A stretch of DNA of 64,000 nucleotides from an uncultured Holophaga sp. (lineage in GTDB: Bacteria > Acidobacteriota > Holophagae > Holophagales > Holophagaceae), in the NCBI RefSeq assembly GCF_963677305.1, contig NZ_OY781925.1, positions 62,001-126,000 on the forward strand, given 5' to 3'. Both the position numbers and the translations under genes were made by a program. Under the pieces are notes generated by a model. The model had not been told where the DNA came from. It did not search any database and saw only the letters and a program-made list of their open reading frames with translations. Below are positions 1 through 8,714 of this stretch, one piece after another. Each line of letters starts with the position of its first letter. Position 1 is the stretch's first letter.

Positions 1-843
1 CGGATCAGGATTGAGACCAGCCTGGACGCCGCCGATGCCACCGTGGTCGGAGACCCCTCCCAGCTGCAGAATGCCCTCCTCAACCTCGGGGTCAACGCCC
101 GGGACGCCATGCCGGGGGGAGGGACCCTGAGCTTGGGCACCGACAATGTCCACCTCGCCGGGAGTGGCTGCCGCAAAGGCGCCAGCCCACTGGAGGAGGG
201 GGACTACCTCCACCTGCGCGTGACCGATACGGGCTGCGGCATCCCGGAGGCGGAACTGCCGCGCATCTTCGAGCCCTTTTTCACCACCAAGGAGCGCCAT
301 AAAGGAACAGGGCTGGGCCTGGCCTCGGTCTTCGGCACGGTGATGTCCCACCGGGGCGCAGTGGAGGTCGAGAGTACCTTGGGCAGGGGTACCAGCTTCC
401 ACCTTTACCTGCCCCTGGCGGGCCCGGAGGCCATGAGGCCTCCCCACACGGAGCAGCCTCTCCCTCTGGGCCAGGGGCGCATCCTGGTCATCGACGACGA
501 AGCCTTCGTCCTCACAGCCATCGCCCTCCAACTCGAGTCCCTGGGCTACCAGGTTCTGCAGGTGGAGGACGCCACCCGGGCCCTGGACGCCTTCCGGGAA
601 TGCCACGAGCGCCTCTCCTGCGTGCTCCTGGACATGGTGATGCCCGGGGTCTCAGGCAGGGATCTGGCCCTGGACATGCACCGCTTCGACCCAGAGGTCC
701 CCATCATCCTGATGAGCGGCTTCCCCGGGAGGGCCCAAGTCTCCGAGATGCTGGAGAGCAGCATCCGGGGATTTCTCCAGAAGCCCTTCAACCGGCGGGA
801 CCTGGCCGCTACCCTGGCCGAGTTATCCCGCGCCCGGTCCTAG
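1..843 (+). CDS. Hybrid sensor histidine kinase, C-terminal part (ATPase + receiver), partial
   Basis: The reading frame is open from base 1, so the N-terminal sensor and the His-box lie outside the window. Visible first is a HATPase domain: the N-box (NALLNLGVNARDAM), the G1 box (VTDTGCGIPE) and the G2 box (KGTGLGLASV). From about residue 155 a receiver domain follows, with the acidic pair IDDE, the phospho-acceptor Asp in LLDMVMPG and the conserved Lys in LQKPF. This is a hybrid kinase that would autophosphorylate and pass phosphate to its own receiver. The input signal cannot be inferred. The stop overlaps the stop of the convergent gene on the other strand by four bases. Confidence 0.9.
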   Translation, partial: RIRIETSLDAADATVVGDPSQLQNALLNLGVNARDAMPGGGTLSLGTDNVHLAGSGCRKGASPLEEGDYLHLRVTDTGCGIPEAELPRIFEPFFTTKERHKGTGLGLASVFGTVMSHRGAVEVESTLGRGTSFHLYLPLAGPEAMRPPHTEQPLPLGQGRILVIDDEAFVLTAIALQLESLGYQVLQVEDATRALDAFRECHERLSCVLLDMVMPGVSGRDLALDMHRFDPEVPIILMSGFPGRAQVSEMLESSIRGFLQKPFNRRDLAATLAELSRARS

Positions 844-1340
844 TGCTCCCGGGCAGGAGGCAGCACCGCCGCCAGCAGGACCATGGGTTGCTTGCCGTTG
901 GCCTGGGCGATCTGGCGCAGGGTCGCATGGGCATCGGGGGCACTCACGCCGACCCGGGCAAGGCGATGCATCAGCTCCTGCTGCGGCTGGCCCGTCAGAT
1001 CTGCCAGGCGCCCAAGATCGGCCCCAAGACAGAGTTCCGCAGCCTGCCCCATGGCCTGGCGGGGATTGGCCCCCTTCCGGGAGGGCATGACCAGCGCAGC
1101 GACCGTCACCAGGGCACAGATCAGGGCCAGGCTCGCACCCATGGGCTTCTTCAGGTGGGCAGCCGTCGGCTTCCAGTTGACCAGGATGTGCAGCACACTG
1201 CCCAGGACAAAAAGGACACTGGAGATCTCGTGGACAGGGTTGACCAGGCCATGGACGCCCAGCAGCATGCAGATGCCGGTGACCCCCACGACAATGAAGG
1301 TCCCGATGGTCAAGGGCGTGGCGATGGATCTCAGCGTCAT
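840..1340 (-). CDS. Small membrane protein, DUF4405-like
   Basis: This 166-residue protein starts at the ATG preceded by GGAGG seven bases upstream; a longer in-frame version to 1454 has no ribosome site and begins in unlikely coding sequence. Residues about 5-60 hold two hydrophobic segments (PLTIGTFIVVGVTGICMLLG and an HEISSVLFVLGSVLHILVNW stretch with two His), followed by a third segment near residue 70. The His-containing helices resemble DUF4405 and cytochrome-b-like small membrane proteins, which may bind haem; that is inference. The C-terminal half is soluble. It may act in membrane redox chemistry, but no partner is adjacent. Confidence 0.65.
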   Translation of the reverse strand: MTLRSIATPLTIGTFIVVGVTGICMLLGVHGLVNPVHEISSVLFVLGSVLHILVNWKPTAAHLKKPMGASLALICALVTVAALVMPSRKGANPRQAMGQAAELCLGADLGRLADLTGQPQQELMHRLARVGVSAPDAHATLRQIAQANGKQPMVLLAAVLPPAREH

Positions 1341-1498
1341 GGCTGCCTCCTGCGGGGGTGGCCCCCCACTTCCAGGATGCAGTTCCCGGATCGCCACACC
1401 GGACTCAGGAGCTGAACTGCATCCAGGAGGCATCGGACTGCAGCGGAAGGGCATCGGACGGTTCGGGAGAGAGCCGCCTGCTCCGTTAGACTGGCATC

Positions 1499-2560
1499 AT
1501 GCGAGCGTCTTCGGTGTGGCACAGCGCCCTTCGGCGATTGGGGAACCCCACCTACTGGGGCCTTGTCCTGATCCTCGGCGCCATGGGCGTCCTGGTGCCA
1601 TGGAGTCTCGGGCTGGGTATCCGGGGCCACCACCTGCTCCTGGTGCTCGCTCCGCTCTACTGGAGCCTGGTCTGCCTCATGGTGCTCCCCATGGCCTGGC
1701 AGTGGAGCGGCGGTGCCCGGAACCTGGCCTCCCTGCCCCGGGGCCTCGCTCAGGCCATCGCCTGGACAGTCCTGTGGGCCCTGCCCATGGTGGCCGCCAG
1801 CGACCTGGCCCACCGGCTCCGAGCCCCCCATCCCGGTCCCGCCCCGACTGAGCTCATGGAGGCCAGGACCAACCCAAAGCCAGTTCTGGGGGTGCTCTCA
1901 TACATGCTCCTGGGCCTTCTCGTGAGCTGGCTCATGGCTCACAAGGAAGAGGCGGAGGAGGCCGCCGGAACCGCCAGGAGGATCGCCGCAGAGACGCGGA
2001 TGCACCTCCTGCAGTCGCAGATGAACCCCCATGTCCTCTTCAACTCCATCAGCGCCCTTGCAGAGATGGTGCGGGAAGACCCCGGAGCCGCCGAGGAGAT
2101 CCTCCTGGGCCTCTCCGGCTTTCTCAGGGACCTGCTCGACTATGGCCACCTGGACCTCGCCCCCCTGGCTCGGGAGCGGGCCATGACCGAGCGCTACCTC
2201 GCCCTGGAGACCCTTCGCCTCGGTCCCCGCCTGAAGGTCTCCTGGGATTGGGATGAGACCCTGGAGCAACTGGAACTCCCCCCACTCACCCTGCAGCCCC
2301 TGGTGGAGAACGCCATCAAGCATGGGATCTCCCCCTGCCGCACCGGGGGGGAGCTGCACATCCGCCTTTTCCAGAAAGACGCATGCACCTGCCTGGAAGT
2401 CGCCAACACCGGCATGCCGCTCGCGGAAAACCGGATCGAGGGCATCGGCTTGCGGAACCTCCGGGAGCGCCTCGCCCACATCCTCCCCGACGCCTCTTTC
2501 ACCCTGGTGGGGACCCAGGGCTGGACCCGCGCCACGCTCCGCCTGGAGGGAAGGCCATGA
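1499..2560 (+). CDS. LytS-type sensor histidine kinase (HisKA-like, PF06580 type)
   Basis: A 353-residue membrane kinase. The first ~145 residues contain about four hydrophobic segments with no recognisable extracytoplasmic sensor. The kinase core has the family signature QMNPHVLFNSISALAEM, with His178 as the likely phosphorylation site, and the ATPase part shows PLVENAIKHG and a GIGLRNLRERL motif. Proteins of this type signal to LytTR-domain regulators, and the next gene is exactly that, its ATG overlapping the stop here (ATGA). I infer a two-gene sensor-regulator operon. No clear Shine-Dalgarno sequence precedes the ATG, so the start is slightly uncertain. Confidence 0.92.
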   Translation: MRASSVWHSALRRLGNPTYWGLVLILGAMGVLVPWSLGLGIRGHHLLLVLAPLYWSLVCLMVLPMAWQWSGGARNLASLPRGLAQAIAWTVLWALPMVAASDLAHRLRAPHPGPAPTELMEARTNPKPVLGVLSYMLLGLLVSWLMAHKEEAEEAAGTARRIAAETRMHLLQSQMNPHVLFNSISALAEMVREDPGAAEEILLGLSGFLRDLLDYGHLDLAPLARERAMTERYLALETLRLGPRLKVSWDWDETLEQLELPPLTLQPLVENAIKHGISPCRTGGELHIRLFQKDACTCLEVANTGMPLAENRIEGIGLRNLRERLAHILPDASFTLVGTQGWTRATLRLEGRP

Positions 2561-3276
2561 CTGATCCGCTCCGGGCCGCCCTCGCCGAGGACGAGCCCTA
2601 CAACATGAAGCGCCTGGTGCGCCTCCTCAGCGAGCAGGGCTGTGAGGTCGTCGCCCAGTTGACCGATGGCGTGGCCGCCATGGAATGGATCGAAGCCGGG
2701 GGCGATGCGGATGTCCTCTTCCTGGACATCCAGATGCCGGGGCTCTCGGGGCTGGAGGTCTCGGCCGAACTGGCGGGGCGGATGCCCGTGGTCTTCGTCA
2801 CCGCCTTCGCCGACCACGCCCTCAAGGCCTTCGAGCAGGCGGCGGTGGACTACCTCCTCAAGCCAGTGAGTTCCGAAAGGCTGGCCATGACCCTGGCCCG
2901 CCTCCGCCAGGCCCCCCACCCGACAGCCCCCTCCGGCCCCCAGGGCCCCTTCCGCTATCCCGTCCGTGCCGGTGAGGGGGTGGTCTTCGTCGAGCTCGCC
3001 CGGACGACCCACTTCGAATACGAGGATGGGGCCGTCTGGGCCCATGCCAACGGAAGGCTGCGGACCCTGTGGAAGTCCCTCCAGGAGGCCGAGGCAGCCC
3101 TGGAGCCCTACGGCCTCCTCAAGGGGCACCGGCACCTGCTGATCCGTCCCGAAGCCATCGTGGGCCTGCGCCCCGGCGACTCGGGGCGCCTCCTGGTAAG
3201 GCTGACGGGCGGCGCCGAGGTCGAAGTGAGCCGCGGCGCCGCCCCCCTGGTCCGGAAACGGATGGGGATGGAGTAG
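2557..3276 (+). CDS. LytTR-family response regulator
   Basis: This 239-residue protein has an N-terminal receiver (acidic residues AEDE near position 10, phospho-acceptor Asp57 in LFLDIQMPG, Thr in FVTAF, Lys in YLLKPV). The C-terminal half (about 130-239) has the LytTR DNA-binding pattern, including FEYEDGAVWAHANGRL and KGHRHLLIRPEAIVGL. Translation is coupled to the upstream kinase through ATGA. Regulators of this type bind direct repeats and often control cell-envelope, adhesion or carbon-uptake genes; the target here is unknown. The gene ends three bases before the convergent ilvE stop, leaving no room for a separate terminator. Confidence 0.92.
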   Translation: MTDPLRAALAEDEPYNMKRLVRLLSEQGCEVVAQLTDGVAAMEWIEAGGDADVLFLDIQMPGLSGLEVSAELAGRMPVVFVTAFADHALKAFEQAAVDYLLKPVSSERLAMTLARLRQAPHPTAPSGPQGPFRYPVRAGEGVVFVELARTTHFEYEDGAVWAHANGRLRTLWKSLQEAEAALEPYGLLKGHRHLLIRPEAIVGLRPGDSGRLLVRLTGGAEVEVSRGAAPLVRKRMGME

Positions 3277-3278
3277 CC

Positions 3279-4406
3279 CTAGAGGATCGTATGCATCCAG
3301 CCCCGGGTATCGGCGGCCAAGCCGTACTGGATGTCCAGGAGGGCTTCCCGCAGCTGCTTGGCGACAGGGCCCACTTCACCCCCATTGATCACCCAGTCGC
3401 CATGCTTGGAGCGGAAGGTGCCAATGGGGCTGATGACCGCAGCGGTGCCGCAGGCGAAGGCCTCCTTCAGGCGACCCTCCCGATGCGCGGCCTCCACATC
3501 CTGGATGGAGATGCGGCGCTCCACCAGCTCGTGGCCGGCCTCTCTGGCCAGCAGGATGATGCTCTCCCGGGTGACGCCCTCCAGGATGGTGCCGGTCTTC
3601 TCAGGGGTGGCGATGATCGTCCGCCCCTGCTCCTCCATGACCAGGAAGACGTTCATGCCGCCGAGCTCCTCCAGGTAGGTCCGGTGGATGGCGTCGAGGT
3701 AGAGGACCTGATCGCAGCCCAGGTCCTTGGCCTTCATGCCGGGCAGGAGACTGGCGGCATAGTTGCCCGCACACTTGGCCTGGCCCGTGCCCCCAGGGGA
3801 GGCGCGGACGTAATCCTCCTCCACCCAGATGGTGACGGGGTGGACACCGCCGCTGAAGTAGGAGCCGGCAGGGCCGCCGATGAGCATGAAGAGGAACTCG
3901 TCCGCAGCCTTCACGCCCAGGTACTCGCCCAGGCCGATCATGAAGGGGCGGAAGTAGAAGCTCTTGTCGTGGAGCTTTTCGGGATCCAGCGCCTCGGGAA
4001 CCCAATGACGGTCGGCCTTCACCAGCAGGTCCGCCGCCTCGCGGAAGAGTTCCTCGGGGATCTCGGGCATGGCGAGGCGTCGGGCGCTCTGGTTGAAGCG
4101 CTTGGCGTTGCAGACCGGGCGGAAAGACTTCACGCCACCGTCAGGCTGGCGATAGCCCTTGAAGCCCTCGAAGATGGCCTGCCCGTAGTGCAGCACATTG
4201 GCCGCAGGGCTCATGGAGATGGGACCGTAGGGCTTGAGCTGCCCACGCAACCAACCCTCCCCCTCGCGGTAGGGGATGATGATCATGTGTTCGGAGAAGG
4301 TCTTGCCGAAGCCGGGGGCCACCATCCGCCGCTGGCGCTCCTCGTCGGGCAGCCTGGGGTCAACCAGCTGGATATCGAACAGGGCAGAAGTAAGGTCGGC
4401 GGTCAC
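3279..4406 (-). CDS. ilvE: Branched-chain amino acid aminotransferase (type II)
   Basis: The enzyme transfers the amino group between glutamate and the 2-oxo acids of Leu, Ile and Val, the last step of branched-chain synthesis. The 375-residue length, HYGQAIFEGFKGYR, the PLP-Lys region GTGQAKCAGNYAASL and ELGGMNVFLVMEE match the class IV, BCAT type II enzymes. I choose the GTG at 4406 because AGAGGAG lies directly upstream at good spacing; an in-frame ATG five codons further out (4421) would itself overlap that site and has no site of its own. It is monocistronic by spacing, with about 110 bases to the next upstream gene. Confidence 0.95.
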   Translation of the reverse strand: MTADLTSALFDIQLVDPRLPDEERQRRMVAPGFGKTFSEHMIIIPYREGEGWLRGQLKPYGPISMSPAANVLHYGQAIFEGFKGYRQPDGGVKSFRPVCNAKRFNQSARRLAMPEIPEELFREAADLLVKADRHWVPEALDPEKLHDKSFYFRPFMIGLGEYLGVKAADEFLFMLIGGPAGSYFSGGVHPVTIWVEEDYVRASPGGTGQAKCAGNYAASLLPGMKAKDLGCDQVLYLDAIHRTYLEELGGMNVFLVMEEQGRTIIATPEKTGTILEGVTRESIILLAREAGHELVERRISIQDVEAAHREGRLKEAFACGTAAVISPIGTFRSKHGDWVINGGEVGPVAKQLREALLDIQYGLAADTRGWMHTIL

Positions 4407-4517
4407 AGCAGCTCCTCTCATCCGATTCTAGACGGATTAGGAGGAGCACGGGAGCTCATTAGAAAAAACGATGAAGAAGGACTGCACGATCAGAAACCTT
4501 GCAGCCCCTCCACAGGG

Positions 4518-5402
4518 CTACTTGCGGCGCCTCCTGGGGGTCGGCTTCTCCTCGGGCGGCAGTGGGAAGTCCGTTCCGGTCAGCTCGTTGAGAGACTTGA
4601 GGACCTTTCGGTCCCCAGGGGACAGGGTACGCAGCCGGTAGAGGAAGCGAACCCTGGCAGCCTTGTCCGGGTACTGGGTCTCCAGGTAGCCCTTCGCGGA
4701 CATGATGCCCTCGACGTACTTCACCTTGTCATTCTTGAAGGTGTATTCATCCAGGGACTTGGCCAGGGCCTTGATCTCCCCGTCGCGCAGTCCGACCTGA
4801 GAGGCATAGTAGGCGGCCTCCTGCTTGGCGCCCTCCAAGGCCTTCCCGTAGTTCTGGGCGCGAGTGGCGTTCTGTTCGATGCTCTCGCCCTCCTTCTTCA
4901 CCAGTTCCAGCTGCTGGAGATCACCGGCATCGGGGTTGGCCTTGGCCTGCAGGGACTTGATGTAGTCCGCATTGTCGGCGAGGGTCTTCCGGCTGCGCTC
5001 TGCCATGTCCTTGTAGTAACTGATGATGGCCGGGAAGTGCACCCCAGCCTTGTCTGCATTGACCTGGGAGAGATTCCGGGCGCTCTGGAGGTATTCCAGG
5101 GACTTCTCCCAATCGCCCGAGGCGTCTGCGGCCTTGGAGGCCAGGTAGTACGCGTAGACGTATTCCTTGAAGGCGTAGAAGCTGGTCACCTGGGTCTGGG
5201 GGTTGGCCTCGTCCCAGACCGGGGCCTGGGCAGGCAGCAGTCCCTCGGCCTTCGATCTCGCATCAAGGGGGCGGGCATTGGCCAGAAGCTGGTCGATCAC
5301 CGGGGCCTCAGCTCTGAGACGCTGGGAGAAGGACTGGGCATCCGGGGCCTGGGCCACCAGGATGGCGGGGATGAGGGGGAGAAGGATGCGCTTGAAGACC
5401 AT
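4518..5402 (-). CDS. Secreted coiled-coil protein of unknown function, paralogue 1
   Basis: A 294-residue protein with a signal peptide (FKRILLPLIPAILVAQAPDA) and a mainly helical, Lys/Glu/Ala/Gln-rich mature part with tetratricopeptide-like helices (EYVYAYYLASKAADASGDWE). It ends in a polybasic tail, PTPRRRRK. The gene immediately upstream encodes a related protein: both have an FLYRL core near the C terminus followed by a basic tail. The two genes are 18 bases apart and surely co-transcribed. AGAGG precedes the ATG at good spacing. No family is recognised; a periplasmic structural or envelope-maintenance role is only a guess. Confidence 0.8.
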   Translation of the reverse strand: MVFKRILLPLIPAILVAQAPDAQSFSQRLRAEAPVIDQLLANARPLDARSKAEGLLPAQAPVWDEANPQTQVTSFYAFKEYVYAYYLASKAADASGDWEKSLEYLQSARNLSQVNADKAGVHFPAIISYYKDMAERSRKTLADNADYIKSLQAKANPDAGDLQQLELVKKEGESIEQNATRAQNYGKALEGAKQEAAYYASQVGLRDGEIKALAKSLDEYTFKNDKVKYVEGIMSAKGYLETQYPDKAARVRFLYRLRTLSPGDRKVLKSLNELTGTDFPLPPEEKPTPRRRRK

Positions 5403-5420
5403 GGGACCTCTGGGTGAATG

Positions 5421-6422
5421 TTAGTGTTTCCTGCGCCCGCCCTTGACGGGGCGCTCCTGGTAGAGGGGATCTCGCCCCGCCTCGACGTTGGCCAGGGCCC
5501 GGTTCACAGCCTCGTTGTCCCGGTCCAGGACGTGGAGACGGTACAGGAAGGTGGCCTGCTCCCCAACGCTGCGGAACTTGGAGAGATTGGCGGGGTTCTT
5601 GATGACGGCCGCCACCCAGGCTTTTGCGTCCGCAGCACCGTGCTTCTTCGAGGCATGCTTGCGGTTGAAGCTCTCAATCTCCCCCGTCTGCTGCTTCACC
5701 AGATCCTCCTGCCGGGCCGCGAAGGCCTCGGCGTCGGCAACCTGCTTCTCGATACCTGAGGCAAAGCCGCTGGAGGCGGTCTGGAACTGCCGGAGCCGCT
5801 GCCCGGCCACGGCCCCCTCGGCCAGATGCTGCCGGATCTCCTGGAGCTGCTGCTCCTCGGCGGGGGCCTTGGCAGCCCGGGCCTTCAGGTCTTCCAGCTC
5901 CTGGGGACTGAGCTTGACCTGCTTTGCATTGAAGGCCTTGATCTCAGCCTGGAGTGCCTGGAGGCGACCCTCGATGTCCTTGGCCTTGGGCCCGTTGGCC
6001 TTGGCATAGGCATCCGCAGCCTCGGCCTCCTGGCGATAGTGCAGCTCCCGGACGGCCAGGGCGGCCTTCACATCCACGGTCAGCTTCCTCCCGAAGGCAA
6101 CAGCCTTCAGACTGGTTTCGCGGGAGGTCTCCCACTCGCCCATGGCCCCCTGCACCTTGGCCTGCATCCCGAGAATGCCCAGCATCCCCGATCCATCACG
6201 GGTGCTGCGGCTGATGTCGGCATCCGTCTCCCCTCGGAACAGGGGCAGGGGACGATTGGCCAGCGCCTCCATCCGATCGGCGGCAACCTTGAACCGAGCC
6301 TCCTCCAGGGCCTGTCTGACGGCGGGCAGGGCATCGTTGTACTGAACGTCCAACGTGGCGGGTGCCTGGGCCCCGAGGGCGCAGCCAACCAGGACAGCGG
6401 GGATGATGAGATGGGTTCTCAC
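5421..6422 (-). CDS. Secreted coiled-coil protein of unknown function, paralogue 2
   Basis: This 333-residue protein starts at GTG with AGGAG seven bases upstream. A signal peptide (LIIPAVLVGCALGAQAPA) is followed by long helical segments rich in Ala, Glu, Gln and Lys, typical of coiled coils. Residues 285-300 carry the FLYRL core shared with the downstream paralogue, and the protein ends in KGGRRKH. The Cys in the signal region lacks a good lipobox spacing, so I call it secreted, not lipidated. Gene order and sequence similarity suggest an old tandem duplication. Function not recognised. Confidence 0.8.
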   Translation of the reverse strand: MRTHLIIPAVLVGCALGAQAPATLDVQYNDALPAVRQALEEARFKVAADRMEALANRPLPLFRGETDADISRSTRDGSGMLGILGMQAKVQGAMGEWETSRETSLKAVAFGRKLTVDVKAALAVRELHYRQEAEAADAYAKANGPKAKDIEGRLQALQAEIKAFNAKQVKLSPQELEDLKARAAKAPAEEQQLQEIRQHLAEGAVAGQRLRQFQTASSGFASGIEKQVADAEAFAARQEDLVKQQTGEIESFNRKHASKKHGAADAKAWVAAVIKNPANLSKFRSVGEQATFLYRLHVLDRDNEAVNRALANVEAGRDPLYQERPVKGGRRKH

Positions 6423-6533
6423 AGGGAACTCCTGGCAATAATCTCCCAGGTTAGCGGATGGAAAAGGAGGCTCGCCGCTACGATGTCACAACCCGCTGGG
6501 AAGTTCCATCCTTGTGGCATTCAGCATGAATGT

Positions 6534-7823
6534 CTATTCGACGACATCCAGCAGCCAAGGCTCCTGGACAGTGGGTTCCCCACCCCAGCCCACCGTCCCG
6601 AGCAGCGCCCCGGGATCCACACCGTCCCCATGGACGGTGAAGAGGCTCTCCCCCTCTTCGACCCGATCCCCGACGGTGCGATGGATACGGAGCCCCGCCC
6701 CCAGGTCCAGGGCCTCCCCCTGGGTCCGGCGGCCGGCACCGAGCCCCATGGCCAGGATGCCCAGGGCCCGACCATCAAGGGAGCGGATCCACCCGGAACG
6801 GGGGGCACGGACTTCTGTGGACGGAGCCAGGGAAAGGCGGCCCAGGTCGTCCAGCACCGCTGCATCCCCCCCATTGAAGCGGGTCCAACGCCGGAAGCGC
6901 TCCATGGCCGCCCCTGAGCCGACGGCCTCCTCAACCCGGCCCATCCCCTCGGAGACATCCCGGGCTGCCCCTCCGAGCACCAGCATCTCTGCCGCCAGCC
7001 GGAAGCTCATCCGGGCCAGAGGTGACTCAGAGTCCAAGCCCTTGAGGATCTCCACCGCCTCCATCACCTCCAGGGCATTGCCGACGGCCCAGCCCAGGGG
7101 CTCCTCCATCCGGGTGATGAGCGCCCTGATCCTCATCCCGTGCGCCCGGCCGACTTCGACCATGCTCCGGGCCAGGGTGCGGGCATCCCCCAGACTGCGC
7201 ATGAAGGCCCCCGAACCGCACTTCACATCCAACACCAGGGCATCGGCCCCTCCCGCCAGCTTCTTGGACATGATGCTGGCGGTGATGAGGGGGATGGACT
7301 CAACGGTGGCCGTGATGTCCCGCAGGGCGTACAGCCTGCGGTCCGCTGGACAGATGTCCCCGGTCTGGGCGCTGTTGGCGAAGCCCGTCTCCCGAAGACT
7401 CGCCAGGAAGGCCTCCGGCTCCAGTTCCACCCGGAGCCCCGGAATGGCCGAGTACTTGTCCACCGTCCCGCCGGTGTGGCCCAGTCCCCGGCCGCTGAAC
7501 ATGGCGCAGGGCACCCCGCAGGCGGCCACCACGGGGCCGATGATAAGGGTGGTCTTGTCGCCGACACCACCGGTACTGTGCTTGTCCACCTTGAGCCCCG
7601 GGACGGCGGAGAGGTCCATCCGATCCCCAGAGTCCCTCATGGCGAGGGTCAGAGCCAGGGTCTCCCGGGTCTCCATGCCCCGCCAGCAGATGGCCATGAG
7701 GAGGGCCGCGCTCTGCTCCGCAGGGATGCTGCCATCCACCACCCCGCCCACCCAGAAACGGATCTCCTCGTCTGAGAGGGCGGAACCGGACTTCTTGGCG
7801 TGGATCAGGTCATACATCCGCAT
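6534..7823 (-). CDS. deoA: Pyrimidine-nucleoside (thymidine) phosphorylase
   Basis: The 429-residue enzyme phosphorolyses thymidine, deoxyuridine and possibly uridine to base plus sugar-1-phosphate in nucleoside salvage. The family signature is clear: KVDKHSTGGVGDKTTLI for phosphate binding, SGRGLGHTGGTVDKY, and the base-binding stretch SKKLAGGADALVLDVKCGSG. Length is normal for the two-domain family; the related anthranilate phosphoribosyltransferases are shorter and lack these motifs. It lies 11 bases downstream of a membrane-anchored YfgM-like gene and is probably co-transcribed with it. Whether it is strictly thymidine- or broadly pyrimidine-specific cannot be read from the sequence. Confidence 0.95.
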   Translation of the reverse strand: MRMYDLIHAKKSGSALSDEEIRFWVGGVVDGSIPAEQSAALLMAICWRGMETRETLALTLAMRDSGDRMDLSAVPGLKVDKHSTGGVGDKTTLIIGPVVAACGVPCAMFSGRGLGHTGGTVDKYSAIPGLRVELEPEAFLASLRETGFANSAQTGDICPADRRLYALRDITATVESIPLITASIMSKKLAGGADALVLDVKCGSGAFMRSLGDARTLARSMVEVGRAHGMRIRALITRMEEPLGWAVGNALEVMEAVEILKGLDSESPLARMSFRLAAEMLVLGGAARDVSEGMGRVEEAVGSGAAMERFRRWTRFNGGDAAVLDDLGRLSLAPSTEVRAPRSGWIRSLDGRALGILAMGLGAGRRTQGEALDLGAGLRIHRTVGDRVEEGESLFTVHGDGVDPGALLGTVGWGGEPTVQEPWLLDVVE

Positions 7824-7834
7824 GGAGGCCTACC

Positions 7835-8512
7835 TCAGATGCTCTGGAGCAGCCCTTCGATCTGAGCTGAGGCCTTGTCCTTGAAGCGCCCCCTGTAGTC
7901 GGAGACATCCTTCCAGCCCTGCTCCCGATTGCCCTCCAGGGTGTCCAGCTCAAGGCGGCAGGACCAGAAGAGGTTGGCCCAGGGCGCATCGGGGCCGGCA
8001 TCCTTCCGGAGGGGCTCCAGCAGCTTACCCGCCTCCTGGGCCTGCCCCAGCGCGAGAGCCCGCTGGGCGGCCCGCAGACGGTCCCAGGGCGTCGCGGAAG
8101 AGGCGACCACCCCGCCCTTGCCGTCGAGCATCAGCTTCCAGGTAGCCACCAGAGCAGCCGTCTTCTCCTTCTCGGCAGAGGGAGCGGAGCCCGCCAGGGC
8201 CTCCAGCTTGGGCAGGCTCTCCTTCATCCGCTTCTCCATGTCCGCCGGGGAGACAGGGGTGATGCCATCGCCCTGGACAGCCATCACCAGCTCGCTGACG
8301 GCAGCCTCATGCCGCTCGATGCCCCGGGCCCGGGACAGGCGGTACCCGAAGAAGGCCACGACCACCACCAGGACCACCACCACACCGAGGATCACCTGCT
8401 TGATCACCCCGGTCTGCAGATCCTTGCCTGAGGCCAGATTCTTCTGGAAGGCCTGCAGACTCTGGGCAGGCTTCTGTACGCGGATTTCCCTGTTCTTGAT
8501 ATCGGCAGCCAT
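7835..8512 (-). CDS. Membrane-anchored TPR-like protein (YfgM-like)
   Basis: A 225-residue protein with a short charged cytoplasmic N terminus, one strong transmembrane helix at about residues 38-58 (VILGVVVVLVVVVAFFGYRL) and a helical extracytoplasmic domain with repeat-like helices (WDRLRAAQRALALGQAQEAG). This architecture matches the TPR_21/YfgM type, which accompany BamB or the Sec translocon in other bacteria. Here the neighbour is a phosphorylase, so context does not support a specific partner. It is the first gene of a two-gene minus-strand unit and is transcribed divergently from the tRNA gene. Confidence 0.6.
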   Translation of the reverse strand: MAADIKNREIRVQKPAQSLQAFQKNLASGKDLQTGVIKQVILGVVVVLVVVVAFFGYRLSRARGIERHEAAVSELVMAVQGDGITPVSPADMEKRMKESLPKLEALAGSAPSAEKEKTAALVATWKLMLDGKGGVVASSATPWDRLRAAQRALALGQAQEAGKLLEPLRKDAGPDAPWANLFWSCRLELDTLEGNREQGWKDVSDYRGRFKDKASAQIEGLLQSI

Positions 8513-8564
8513 GATCCATCCAGTTCAGACATCCAGGATGCCCCAATCCGCCGGCACTTCGCAC

Positions 8565-8592
8565 TTGAAATTCCTCCAGGCACTGGTAGACT
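8565..8592 (+). promoter_or_regulatory. Promoter of tRNA-Phe
   Basis: TTGAAA (8565-8570) and TAGACT (8587-8592) are separated by 16 bases and end nine bases before the first base of the mature tRNA, the spacing expected for a housekeeping sigma-factor promoter driving a stable RNA. Confidence 0.6.
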
Positions 8593-8601
8593 GGTTGATG
8601 C

Positions 8602-8677
8602 GCCTCGATAGCTCAGTTGGTAGAGCAATGGATTGAAAATCCATGTGTCGGCGGTTCGACTCCGTCTCGAGGCACCA
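8602..8677 (+). tRNA. tRNA-Phe (GAA)
   Basis: A 76-base cloverleaf can be folded by hand. The acceptor arm GCCTCGA pairs with TCGAGGC (8667-8673). The D arm holds AGCTCAGTTGGTAGAGC. The anticodon stem ATGGA/TCCAT encloses a loop whose anticodon GAA lies at 8635-8637, and the T loop is GTTCGAC. A discriminator A and an encoded CCA end the gene. The body resembles the tRNA-Phe of other bacteria closely. Confidence 0.97.
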
Positions 8678-8683
8678 GTGAAG

Positions 8684-8714
8684 CCCCTAGGTCAAAACGA
8701 CTTAGGGGTTTTTT
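8684..8714 (+). terminator. Rho-independent terminator of tRNA-Phe
   Basis: CCCCTAGGT pairs with ACTTAGGGG (one G-U pair) around a seven-base loop and is followed by six T. It begins seven bases after the encoded CCA. Confidence 0.9.

Noticed and set aside
3069..5417. 782-codon plus-strand frame opposite ilvE and the secreted protein gene
   Set aside because: It runs antisense through two genes with clear protein motifs; no domain is recognisable in it.
6534..7823. Anthranilate phosphoribosyltransferase
   Set aside because: Same superfamily, but length and the KHSTGGVGD and SKKLAGGADAL motifs identify a pyrimidine-nucleoside phosphorylase.
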